A DNA stretch of 64,000 nt, taken from AC-32 sp963813435 (GTDB taxonomy: Bacteria > Actinomycetota > Thermoleophilia > Gaiellales > Gaiellaceae). A model generated the notes under the pieces. The model did not search any database and was not told the origin of the DNA. It saw nothing but the letters and a program-made list of their open reading frames with translations. Shown piece after piece: positions 8,799 through 16,706 of this stretch. The translations under genes were made by a program, and so were the position numbers. The first letter of the stretch is position 1. Each line of letters starts with the position of its first letter. The stretch spans positions 367,583 through 431,582 of the forward strand of contig CAWEYY010000004.1 of assembly GCA_963813435.1 (NCBI GenBank), given 5' to 3'.

Positions 8799-9631
8799 AC
8801 GTTCTCGTCGAGGCCGGCCGGCTCGCCGCAGAGGGAAGGCCGTTCGCGCTCGCGACCGTCGTCGGTGTCGAGCGCCCGGCCTCGGCGCGGAGAGGAGACC
8901 ATGCGATCGTCACTCCTGAAGGCGCCTTGCACGGCTGGGTCGGAGGAGCATGCACCGAGTCGACAGTGGTCCGTGAAGGGCTGCTCGCGCTCGCGGACGG
9001 CGAGGCCCGGGTCGTCCGGGTCGAGGGCGGCTGCGCGTCCGAAGGGACGATCGACCTGCTCGTAGAGCCGAGACTGCCCGCCCCGCTCATCGCCGTGGTC
9101 GGCGACAGCCCGGCCGCGCGCACGCTGATGGAGCTGGCGCGCACGCTCGGCTGGCGGGTCGCGGACGAGCTCCAGGAGAAGGCCGACGCCGTGGTCATCG
9201 CGTCGATGGGTCAGGGCGACGAGGAGGCGCTGCAGGCCGCGCTCGCCGGGGGCGCAGGGTACGTCGGCCTCGTGGCGAGCTCGAAGCGCGGCTCCGCGGT
9301 GCTGGCCGAGCTTCGCGCGAGAGGTCTGGACGAGGAGGCGCTCGCGCGCGTCCGCTGCCCGGCCGGGCTCGACCTCGGTCCGTCGAGCCAGGAGGAGATC
9401 GCGGTTGCGATCCTGGCCGAGCTGGTCGCGTGGCGACACACGAGGCCGAGCTCGCCGGAGCAGCTCGTCGAGCCGGCCGTCGCGATCGATCCCGTCTGCG
9501 GGATGACGGTCGCGATCGAGGACGCCGTCGAGACCGTCGAGCTGGACGGCGTCACGTACTACTTCTGCGGCCCGGGCTGCCGGAGCCGGTTCGAGCAGGA
9601 CGCGGAGCGCTACCTCGAGGCGGCCCGATGA
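8795..9631 (+). CDS. XdhC/CoxI-family protein fused to a C-terminal YHS domain
   Basis: Likely maturation factor for the molybdenum hydroxylase; XdhC/CoxI proteins bind and sulphurate or deliver the Mo cofactor. It has 278 aa: an XdhC_CoxI domain (about residues 10-75, with GWVGGACTES), a Rossmann-like XdhC_C part (about 100-205, VGDSPAARTL), then a YHS metal-binding domain (about 228-275) with DPVCGMTV and FCGPGCRSRF. The start overlaps the coxL stop, so it is translated with the form I enzyme. The YHS tail has paired cysteines suited to copper or another soft metal; a role in supplying the active-site copper is an attractive but unproven inference. Confidence 0.88.
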   Translation: MNVLVEAGRLAAEGRPFALATVVGVERPASARRGDHAIVTPEGALHGWVGGACTESTVVREGLLALADGEARVVRVEGGCASEGTIDLLVEPRLPAPLIAVVGDSPAARTLMELARTLGWRVADELQEKADAVVIASMGQGDEEALQAALAGGAGYVGLVASSKRGSAVLAELRARGLDEEALARVRCPAGLDLGPSSQEEIAVAILAELVAWRHTRPSSPEQLVEPAVAIDPVCGMTVAIEDAVETVELDGVTYYFCGPGCRSRFEQDAERYLEAAR

Positions 9632-9702
9632 GGCGTCGCTTGCGATGCCGATACCAGGACGCGCGAGCTTTGCTCGTGCGTCCGTCTGAAACGACCGGTC
9701 GA
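9632..9702 (+). repeat. Intergenic double-hairpin repeat, copy C
   Basis: Starts immediately after the TGA of the XdhC-YHS gene with GGCGTCGCTTGCGATGCC, has a second hairpin around GCGCGAGCTTTGCTCGTGC, and ends CCGTCTGAAACGACCGGTCGA. It is the third copy of the family and lies just before the second XdhC gene. Confidence 0.75.
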
Positions 9703-9728
9703 TGCCTGGCGAGCAAGGAGCGGCCGCT

Positions 9729-10751
9729 GTGAGAGAGATCCTGGAGACGCTCGCCCGCTGGAAAGCATCCGGCACGAAGGTCGCGACGGCGACGGTCGTC
9801 TCGACCGAGCGCTCTGCGCCGCGCGACCCGGGCGCGATGCTCGCCGTCTCGGAGAGCGGGGACGTCGCAGGCTCGGTCACGGGCGGCTGCGTCGAGCCGG
9901 CCGTGTTCGAGGAGGCGCGCGAGGTGCTTGCGGGCGGTGGGGCGCGTCTGCGCACCTACGGGATCGCCGACGAGGAGGCCTTCGAGGTCGGCCTGCCCTG
10001 CGGCGGCACGGTTCACATCTTCGTCGACGCGATGGACCCGGCCACGATCGACCCACTGGCCAAGGCGATCGAGGAGGAGCGGCCCGTCGCGCGGGTCGTT
10101 CCCGTCTCTGGGCCGAACGCGGGCGCCGAGCGGCTCGTTTTCGCAGACGACGATGTGAGCGACGAGATCGGCCGCACGGCGCAGGGGCTGCTCGCGGCCG
10201 GCGAGACCTCGCTCGTTCAGGTAGGCGACGACGAGGTGTTCGTCGACTCGTTCGCGCCGCGCCCGAACATGTACGTCTTCGGAGCCGTCGACCACGCGGC
10301 TGCGGTCGCGGAGATCGGCCGCTTCCTCGGCTACCGCGTCACGGTGTGCGACGCCCGGGCGAAGTTCGTCACGCCCGAGCGCTTCCCGGAAGCCGACGAG
10401 CTGGTCGTCGAGTGGCCCGACCGCTTCCTCGAGCGCTCGCCCGTGGACGAGCGGACCGCGATCTGCGTGCTCACCCACGACCACAAGTTCGACATCCCAG
10501 CGCTGAAGGCCGCGCTCGCGACGAACGCGGGCTACATCGGCGCCATGGGCAGCAGGCGGACGACCGAGCAGCGGGTCGAGCTGCTGCGCGCCGAGGGAGT
10601 CTCCGACGACGAGCTCACGCGCATCCACGCACCGATCGGGCTTCGGATCGGCGCGCGCACACCACAGGAGGTCGCCGTCTCGGTCGCGGCCCAGCTGATC
10701 GAGGTGCAGCGCGCGCCGAAGGAGAGCCGCGCCCAGGCGGTGACGAGCTGA
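9729..10751 (+). CDS. XdhC/CoxI-family molybdenum hydroxylase maturation protein
   Basis: Full-length XdhC family protein, 340 aa, expected to help insert or sulphurate the Mo cofactor of the adjacent hydroxylases. The N-terminal XdhC_CoxI domain carries STERSAPRDPGAML and SVTGGCVEPAVF; the C-terminal Rossmann domain carries VFGAVDHAAAVAEIGRFLGY, THDHKFD and YIGAMGSRRT. GTG at 9729 is chosen because AAGGAG lies eight bases upstream; an ATG at 9702 is in frame but lacks such a site. It opens the form II transcription unit, with the next gene overlapping its stop codon. Confidence 0.92.
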   Translation: MREILETLARWKASGTKVATATVVSTERSAPRDPGAMLAVSESGDVAGSVTGGCVEPAVFEEAREVLAGGGARLRTYGIADEEAFEVGLPCGGTVHIFVDAMDPATIDPLAKAIEEERPVARVVPVSGPNAGAERLVFADDDVSDEIGRTAQGLLAAGETSLVQVGDDEVFVDSFAPRPNMYVFGAVDHAAAVAEIGRFLGYRVTVCDARAKFVTPERFPEADELVVEWPDRFLERSPVDERTAICVLTHDHKFDIPALKAALATNAGYIGAMGSRRTTEQRVELLRAEGVSDDELTRIHAPIGLRIGARTPQEVAVSVAAQLIEVQRAPKESRAQAVTS

Positions 10752-11317
10752 AGATCGAGAGCTCGTTCGACGTTCCGGTCGCGCCCGAGAAGGCGTGGGA
10801 CCTGCTGATGGACGTCCCGCGCGTGATCCCGTGCATGCCCGGCGCCACGCTGACGGAGACCGTCGACGACTCGAACTGGAAGGCGAAGCTGAACGTGAAG
10901 CTGGGGCCGATCTCGCTGGCGTTCGACACCGACGTCAAGCGCGAGGAGACCGACGAGCCGGCCCGCAGGGCGACGCTCTCGGCCAAGGCGCGCGAGTCGC
11001 GCGGGCGCGGGGCCGCGCAGGCGACGATCGTGTCCGCGCTCTCGCAGCTCGACGGAGGGACGCGCGTCGACGTCACCACCGACCTGATGCTCACCGGAGC
11101 CGTCGCGCAGTACGGGCGGGGGATCGTCGAGGACGTCTCGCAGCAGATGGTGCAGAGCTTCGCGAACTGCCTGCAGGCGCAGCTCGTGGCGGAGCCGGAG
11201 GAGGCCGAGGCGGCCGTCGCGGCCCAGGCCAAGCCGGTCGGCGGCCTGCGGCTCGGGCTCGGGGCGATCTGGCGGCAGTTCATCGGGCTGTTCAGGCGCG
11301 AAGGAGGGAAGTCGTGA
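10748..11317 (+). CDS. coxG: CoxG-like SRPBCC protein
   Basis: Carbon monoxide dehydrogenase subunit G family, 189 aa. CoxG is an SRPBCC-fold protein that in studied systems helps membrane attachment or quinone coupling of CO dehydrogenase. The sequence ESSFDVPVAPEKAWDLL at the N-terminus, the CMPGATL motif and the repeated TATLSAK-like strand (here RATLSAKARESRG) fit the family. A hydrophobic, basic C-terminus (WRQFIGLFRREG) could touch the membrane. The first codon appears to be CTG at 10748, in a CTGA overlap with the xdhC stop; the first downstream ATG would delete the first strand and helix. Confidence 0.88.
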   Translation: MKIESSFDVPVAPEKAWDLLMDVPRVIPCMPGATLTETVDDSNWKAKLNVKLGPISLAFDTDVKREETDEPARRATLSAKARESRGRGAAQATIVSALSQLDGGTRVDVTTDLMLTGAVAQYGRGIVEDVSQQMVQSFANCLQAQLVAEPEEAEAAVAAQAKPVGGLRLGLGAIWRQFIGLFRREGGKS

Positions 11318-11772
11318 GACAGATCGCGATCACCGTCAACGGCACGAGTCACGAGCTCGAGGTCGAGCCGCGGGAGCTCCTCGTCTACGTGCTCCGCGAG
11401 CGCCTCGGCCTGACCGGGACGAACGTCGGCTGCGACACGACGTCGTGCGGGGCCTGCACGGTCCTGCTCGACGGCGAGTCCGTCAAGTCGTGCACGCTGC
11501 TCGCCGTCCAGGCGGACGGGCGCGAGGTGATGACGATCGAAGGTCTCGCCGAGAACGGACAGCTGCACCCGGTGCAGCAGGCGTTCCACGAGCAGCACGG
11601 GCTCCAGTGCGGCTACTGCACGCCCGGGATGGTGATGGCCACCGTCAGCCTGCTTCGCGAGAACCCCGATCCGAGCGAGGACGAGATCCGGCGCGCGCTC
11701 GAGGGCAACCTCTGCCGCTGCACCGGCTACGTCAACATCGTCAAGGCCGTTCGAGAAGCGGCCGCCGTCTGA
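11314..11772 (+). CDS. Form II molybdenum hydroxylase 2Fe-2S subunit (CoxS-like)
   Basis: Small iron-sulphur subunit of the second molybdenum hydroxylase, 152 aa. Cluster ligands are visible as CDTTSCGACT, QCGYCTPG and CRCTGY. GTG at 11314 overlaps the coxG stop (GTGA) and has AAGGAGGG just upstream. It leads the order S-L-M, which is typical of form II (CODH-like) enzymes rather than proven CO dehydrogenases. Confidence 0.94.
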   Translation: MRQIAITVNGTSHELEVEPRELLVYVLRERLGLTGTNVGCDTTSCGACTVLLDGESVKSCTLLAVQADGREVMTIEGLAENGQLHPVQQAFHEQHGLQCGYCTPGMVMATVSLLRENPDPSEDEIRRALEGNLCRCTGYVNIVKAVREAAAV

Positions 11773-11783
11773 GGAGGCCCGCG

Positions 11784-14141
11784 ATGGCTGTCACCGAGCA
11801 CGAGACCGGAATCGGCGCCTCCGCTCCCCGGAAGGAGGACGCGCGCCTGCTGACCGGGCAGGGCGGCTACGTCGACAACCTGACGGTTCCGGGGATGGTC
11901 TGGATGGCGGTGGTGCGGAGCCCGCACGCACACGCACGCATCGTCGGGGTCGATCTCTCGAAGGCGAAGGCCGCCGAGGGCGTCGTCGCCGCGTTCTCGG
12001 GCGCCGAGCTCGAGGAGGACTGGGCCGCGCCGCTGCCGATGGCGTGGCCTGTTACGGACGACATCAACAACCCGTCCCACCTGCCGCTCGCGACGACCGT
12101 GGCGCGCTACGCCGGAGACGGCGTCGCCGTCGTCGTCGCCGGGAGCCGTGCGCTCGCGAAGGACGCGGCCGAGCTGGTCGAGGTCGACTACGAGCCGCTC
12201 CCGGCGGTCGCCGACATCGAGGCCGCGCTTGCCGACGGCGCCCCGCTCGTCCACGAGGAGTTCGGCACGAACCACTGCTACACGTGGCCGCTCAAGGGCG
12301 GCGAGGACGTCGACAAGCTCTTCGCCGAGGCGGACGTCACCGTCGAGGAGCGCTACCGCCAGCAGCGGCTGATCCCGAACCCGATGGAGCCACGCGGCGT
12401 GCTCGCGCAACCGCTTCCGGCGACCGGCGAGATGACGCTCTACTCGTCGACGCAGATCCCGCACATCGCACGGGTGACGCTGGCGCTCGCGACCGGCGTC
12501 CCCGAGTCGAAGCTGCGCGTGGTCGCGCCCGACGTCGGCGGCGGGTTCGGCTCGAAGCTCCAGGTCTACCCGGAGGAGGCGCTCGGGATCGTCGTCGCGA
12601 AGCGGACCGGCCTGCCGGTGAAGTGGATCGAGGAGCGCTCGGAGAACGCGCTCGCGACCCACCACGGGCGCGACATGAACCAGGAGATCTCGCTCGCTGC
12701 GACCTCGGACGGGACGATCACCGCGGTCCGCGTCCGGCTCACGGTCTCGATGGGCGCGTACCTGATGATCATCACGCCCGGCACGCCGCTGCTCGGCGCG
12801 TGGGTGTACGGCGGCGCGTACGACGTCAAGGGCTACGACTTCGAGTGCTCGGGCGTCTTCACGCACCAGACGCCGACCGACGCGTACCGCGGCGCGGGCC
12901 GTCCCGAGGCCACGTACGCGATCGAACGGGCCGTCGACGCGCTCGCGCGGAAGCTGGAGATGGATCCCGTCGAGCTCCGCCGCAAGAACTTCATCACCGA
13001 GTTCCCGGCGCCGCTCGCGTCCGGGCTCGAGATCGACTCGGGCGACTACAACGCGGCGCTCGACCGGGCGCTCGAGATTCTCGACTACGAGGGCTTCCGG
13101 CGCGAGCAGGCAGAGCGGCGCGAGCGCGGCGACACGAAGCAGCTCGGCGTCGGCTTCTCGACCTACATCGAGATGTGCGGCCTCGCCCCGTCGCGCATCC
13201 TCGGCGCGCTCAAGTACGTCGCCGGCGGTTGGGAGGCGGCCACGATCCGCTGCCTGCCGACGGGGACGGTCCAGGTTCTCACCGGGACGACTCCGCACGG
13301 CCAGGGCCACGACACCACCTGGGCGCAGGTCGTGGCCGAGCGGCTCGGCGTCGACTACGACGACGTCGAGGTGCTCCACGGCGACACGTCGATCGTGCCT
13401 CTCGGGCTGGACACCTACGGCAGCCGGAGCCTCGCGATCGGGATGGCCGCGCTCTGCGCCGCGACCGACAAGGTGGTCGCGAAGTCGCAGAAGATCGTCG
13501 CCCACACGCTCGAGGTGGCCGAGGACGACCTCGAGTACGACGGCGGCACGTTCCGCGTCAAGGGCACCGACCGCACGATGACCGTGAAGGAGTCCGCCTT
13601 CGCCGCCTGGCACGCGCACGACCTGCCGGACGGGCTCGAGCCGGCGCTCGAGGAGACGGCGGTCTATGACCCCTCCCAGTTCAGCTGGCCGTCGGGAACC
13701 CACATCGCGGTCGTCGAGGTGGACACCGAGACCGGCGCGGCCGACCTCGTCCGCTACGTCGCGGTCGACGACGTGGGGAACGTGATCAACCCGCAGATCG
13801 TCGACGGCCAGGTGCACGGCGGCATCACGCAGGGCGTCGCGCAGGCGCTCTGGGAGGAGGCCGTCTACGACGAGGGCGGGAACCTGCTCACGGGCTCTCT
13901 CGTCAACTACCTCGTCCCCTCGGCCGCGGAACTGCCCGCGTTCGAGGTCGACCGAACGACCACGGAAAGCCCGAACCACCCGCTCGGCGCGAAGGGCGTC
14001 GGCGAGACCGGCACGATCGCCTCGACCCCGGCCGTCGTCAACGCCGTGCTCGACGCACTCGCCCCGCTCGGCGTCACCGACATCGACATGCCCGCGACTC
14101 CGGAACGAGTCTGGCGGGCGATCGAGGAGGCACGGTCATGA
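11784..14141 (+). CDS. Form II CO dehydrogenase-like large subunit
   Basis: Catalytic Mo-binding subunit, 785 aa, xanthine oxidase family. The active-site loop reads AYRGAGR (about residues 367-373), the form II signature, so the copper-ligating Cys of true CO dehydrogenase is absent. GGGFGSK and the catalytic glutamate in GAKGVGETG (about residue 739) are intact. Substrates of form II enzymes are largely unknown; some may oxidise CO slowly, and many probably hydroxylate organic molecules. ATG at 11784 follows GAGGAGG. Its stop overlaps the FAD subunit start. Continuation of the operon into methyltransferase, citrate-synthase-like and acyl-CoA-ligase-like genes argues for an organic substrate (inference). 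Confidence 0.94.
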   Translation: MAVTEHETGIGASAPRKEDARLLTGQGGYVDNLTVPGMVWMAVVRSPHAHARIVGVDLSKAKAAEGVVAAFSGAELEEDWAAPLPMAWPVTDDINNPSHLPLATTVARYAGDGVAVVVAGSRALAKDAAELVEVDYEPLPAVADIEAALADGAPLVHEEFGTNHCYTWPLKGGEDVDKLFAEADVTVEERYRQQRLIPNPMEPRGVLAQPLPATGEMTLYSSTQIPHIARVTLALATGVPESKLRVVAPDVGGGFGSKLQVYPEEALGIVVAKRTGLPVKWIEERSENALATHHGRDMNQEISLAATSDGTITAVRVRLTVSMGAYLMIITPGTPLLGAWVYGGAYDVKGYDFECSGVFTHQTPTDAYRGAGRPEATYAIERAVDALARKLEMDPVELRRKNFITEFPAPLASGLEIDSGDYNAALDRALEILDYEGFRREQAERRERGDTKQLGVGFSTYIEMCGLAPSRILGALKYVAGGWEAATIRCLPTGTVQVLTGTTPHGQGHDTTWAQVVAERLGVDYDDVEVLHGDTSIVPLGLDTYGSRSLAIGMAALCAATDKVVAKSQKIVAHTLEVAEDDLEYDGGTFRVKGTDRTMTVKESAFAAWHAHDLPDGLEPALEETAVYDPSQFSWPSGTHIAVVEVDTETGAADLVRYVAVDDVGNVINPQIVDGQVHGGITQGVAQALWEEAVYDEGGNLLTGSLVNYLVPSAAELPAFEVDRTTTESPNHPLGAKGVGETGTIASTPAVVNAVLDALAPLGVTDIDMPATPERVWRAIEEARS

Positions 14142-14950
14142 TCCCCGCGCGGTTCGATTACGAGGTTGCGGAGTCGGTCGACCACGCGATCGAGCTGCTC
14201 GGGTCGAGCGACGACGCGAAGCTGCTCGCCGGCGGCCACTCGCTCCTGCCGCTGATGAAGCTCCGCTTCGCCCGGCCGAAGCTGCTCGTGGACATCGGCC
14301 GCCTGTCAGATCTCGGCTACGTGCGCCAGGACGGCGACCGGATCGCTATCGGCGCGCTCACGCGCCACCACGACGTCGCGAACGACGCCCTGCTCGGCAA
14401 GGCGAACCCGCTCGTGGCCACGACCGCGGCCGGGATCGGCGACCCGCAGGTCCGCCACGTGGGCACGATCGGCGGCTCGGTTGCCCACGGCGATCCCGCG
14501 GCCGACATGCCCGCGGTGCTCGTCGCGCTCGAGGCGGAGCTCGTCGCCCGCGGGCCGAAGGGAGAGCGGACGATCGCAGCCGGGGACTTCTTCACGGGCT
14601 TCCTCGAGACCGCGCTAGAGCCGCAGGAGGTCCTCACCGAGATCCGTGTGCCGAAGGCCGAGGGGGTCTACGTCAAGTTCCACCGCCGCGCGCAGGACTG
14701 GGCGACTGTCGGCGTGGCCGTCGCCCGCTCGAACGGCTCCGCTCACGTTGCGCTGACGAACATGGGCCAGACGCCGGTTCGCGCCGAGGCGGTCGAGGCT
14801 GCGCTTGCCTCGGGGGCAAACGCAGCCGATGCGGCAGAGAAGGCGGCCGAAGGCACGAGCCCGCCGAGCGACACGGCGGCGAGCGCCGAGTTCCGCCAGC
14901 ACCTCGCGCGCGTCCTCACGCGACGCGCGCTGGAGCAGGCGCTCAACTGA
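14138..14950 (+). CDS. Form II molybdenum hydroxylase FAD subunit (CoxM-like)
   Basis: FAD-binding subunit of the second hydroxylase, 270 aa, slightly shorter than the form I homologue. FAD motifs LAGGHSLLPLMKLRF and TIGGSVAHGDPAADM are present. ATG at 14138 overlaps the large-subunit stop by four bases. It completes the S-L-M set, and its own stop overlaps a CTG start of the following MetE-like gene, implying continued coupled translation. Confidence 0.94.
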   Translation: MIPARFDYEVAESVDHAIELLGSSDDAKLLAGGHSLLPLMKLRFARPKLLVDIGRLSDLGYVRQDGDRIAIGALTRHHDVANDALLGKANPLVATTAAGIGDPQVRHVGTIGGSVAHGDPAADMPAVLVALEAELVARGPKGERTIAAGDFFTGFLETALEPQEVLTEIRVPKAEGVYVKFHRRAQDWATVGVAVARSNGSAHVALTNMGQTPVRAEAVEAALASGANAADAAEKAAEGTSPPSDTAASAEFRQHLARVLTRRALEQALN

Positions 14951-15978
14951 CACAACCGCTCCTCACGACCGTCGTCGGGAGCTACCCGCAGCCGGACTGG
15001 CTGATCGACCGGAAGCGGCTCTCGGACCGACTCCCTCCTCGCGTGCGCGCGCGTGAGCTCTGGCGCGTTCCCGAGGAGCAGCTCGAGGAGGCGCAGGACG
15101 ACGCGACCAGGCTCGCGGTCGAGGACATGGAGCGGGCCGGGGTCGACGTGATCACCGACGGCGAGATGCGGCGCGAGTCCTACTCGAACCGCTTCGCGAC
15201 CGCGCTCGAGGGCGTCGACCTCGACGAGCCCGGGGTCGCGCTCGACCGAACCGGCCACGAGAACCCGGTCCCGCGCGTCGTCGGCCCGATCCGCCGCAGG
15301 GGGCCGGTCGAGGTGCGCGACGTCGAGTTCCTCCGCTCGCTCACCGACCGCCGGATCAAGATCACCGTGCCCGGGCCGTTCACGATGACCCAGCAGGCGC
15401 AGAACGACCACTACGACGACGAGCGGAGCCTCGCGCTCGCGTACGCCGGGGCCGTCAATGAGGAGCTCCACGACCTGAAGGCGGCAGGGGCCGACATCGT
15501 GCAGATCGACGAGCCGTACCTGCAGGCGCGGCCCGAGCCGGCGCGCGAGTACGCGGTCGAGGCGATCGACCGTGCGCTCGAGGGGATCGAGGGCGACACC
15601 GTGCTGCACACCTGCTTCGGCTACGCGGCGATCGTCCACGAGAGGCTCGCCGGCTACCCGTTCCTGAGCGAGCTCGACGGCTGCACCGCGACGCACATCT
15701 CGCTCGAGGCCGCGCAGCCGGGCCTCGACCCGGAGGTGCTGCGGGAGCTGCCGAGCAAGGTGATCCTCCTGGGCGTGCTCGACCTCGGCTCCGACGAGGC
15801 CGAGACACCGGAGGTCGTCGCAGGGCGGCTCCGCGCCGCGCTCGAGGTCGTGCCGCTCGAGCGGCTCGTCGCCGCGCCCGACTGCGGGATGAAGTACCTC
15901 TCGCGCGACCTCGCGTTCCGCAAGCTCGAGGCAATGGTTGCCGGGGCCGAGCTCGTCCGCGAGGATCTCGGGCTCTGA
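14947..15978 (+). CDS. Cobalamin-independent methionine synthase (MetE C-terminal) family protein
   Basis: Stand-alone protein of 343 aa related to the catalytic zinc domain of MetE. The conserved opening TTVVGSYPQPDWL, the zinc ligands in HTCFGYA and DCGMKYLS, and the substrate-binding segment IVQIDEPYLQ are all visible. Such short MetE homologues are zinc methyltransferases whose substrates vary. The motif VVGSYP lies upstream of the first GTG at 15043, so translation must start earlier; CTG at 14947, overlapping the previous TGA, is the only suitable codon seen. Its place behind form II coxSLM suggests demethylation or methyl transfer connected with that hydroxylase (inference). Confidence 0.85.
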   Translation: MTQPLLTTVVGSYPQPDWLIDRKRLSDRLPPRVRARELWRVPEEQLEEAQDDATRLAVEDMERAGVDVITDGEMRRESYSNRFATALEGVDLDEPGVALDRTGHENPVPRVVGPIRRRGPVEVRDVEFLRSLTDRRIKITVPGPFTMTQQAQNDHYDDERSLALAYAGAVNEELHDLKAAGADIVQIDEPYLQARPEPAREYAVEAIDRALEGIEGDTVLHTCFGYAAIVHERLAGYPFLSELDGCTATHISLEAAQPGLDPEVLRELPSKVILLGVLDLGSDEAETPEVVAGRLRAALEVVPLERLVAAPDCGMKYLSRDLAFRKLEAMVAGAELVREDLGL

Positions 15979-16706
15979 GCGACCGCCCGACCACCCACAT
16001 CAGCCAGGCCTACCCGGACCGCGTCGAGGTGCGCGGGCGCGACCTCACCGGCGACCTGATGGGCAGGCTGACGTTCACGGAGTACTTCCACCTGCTGCTC
16101 ACCGGCGAGGAGCCGACCGAGGAGCAGCGCTTCTTCCTCGACCTGTTGCTCGTCTCGATCGCGGAGCACGGGATGATGCCGACGAACGTCGCCTCGCGGA
16201 TGACGCTCGCCGCCGATCCGGACTCGCTGCAGGGCGCGGTCGCCGCGGGGATCCTCGGCGCCGGCCCGGTCGTGCTCGGAACCTCCGAGGAGTGCGCGCG
16301 GCTGCTGGCCTCCGAGGATGACCCGCACGTCGTCGTGCGGGAGATCCGCGAGGCTGGCGGCAAGGTGCCCGGATTCGGGCATCCGGTCCACAAGCCGGTC
16401 GACCCGCGGGCCGAGCGGATCCTCGAGCTGGCGGACGAGCACGGCGTCAGCGGCGTCCACGTCGAGCGGGCACGCCGCTACCGCGAGGCGGTGGCCGAGG
16501 CGTGGGGCAGGCCGTTGACGATGAACGTCTCGATGCCGATCGCCGCGGTGCTGCTCGACCTCGGCTTCCCGCAGGCGGCGGCGAAGTCCGTCCCGATCCT
16601 CGCCCGGACGGCGGGCCTCCTCGCACACCTCGCCGAGGAGCGCGAGCAGCCGATCGGCTTCCTGCTCGCGGCAGCGGCCGAGGACGCGGTCGAGTACAAG
16701 CCGTGA
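15975..16706 (+). CDS. Citrate synthase/citryl-CoA lyase-like protein
   Basis: Short member of the citrate synthase superfamily, 243 aa (classical citrate synthase is about 370-430 aa). It has the family motif GFGHPVHKPVDPRAERI, containing the catalytic His, and the N-terminal VRGRDLTGDLMGRLTFTEY typical of the short citryl-CoA lyase-like group. A CTG at 15975 in a CTGA overlap restores the N-terminal strand; the downstream GTG at 16029 would drop about 18 residues. Proteins of this group catalyse condensation or cleavage of an acyl-CoA with a keto acid; the exact reaction is unknown. Neighbours suggest a C-C bond step on a CoA thioester made by the next gene's ligase. Confidence 0.82.
   Translation: MSDRPTTHISQAYPDRVEVRGRDLTGDLMGRLTFTEYFHLLLTGEEPTEEQRFFLDLLLVSIAEHGMMPTNVASRMTLAADPDSLQGAVAAGILGAGPVVLGTSEECARLLASEDDPHVVVREIREAGGKVPGFGHPVHKPVDPRAERILELADEHGVSGVHVERARRYREAVAEAWGRPLTMNVSMPIAAVLLDLGFPQAAAKSVPILARTAGLLAHLAEEREQPIGFLLAAAAEDAVEYKP

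Noticed and set aside
11727..13979. Long minus-strand open frame opposite the form II large subunit (about 750 codons)
   Set aside because: Arg/Val/Asp-rich composition typical of antisense shadows in GC-rich DNA; the plus strand encodes a clear, motif-complete protein.
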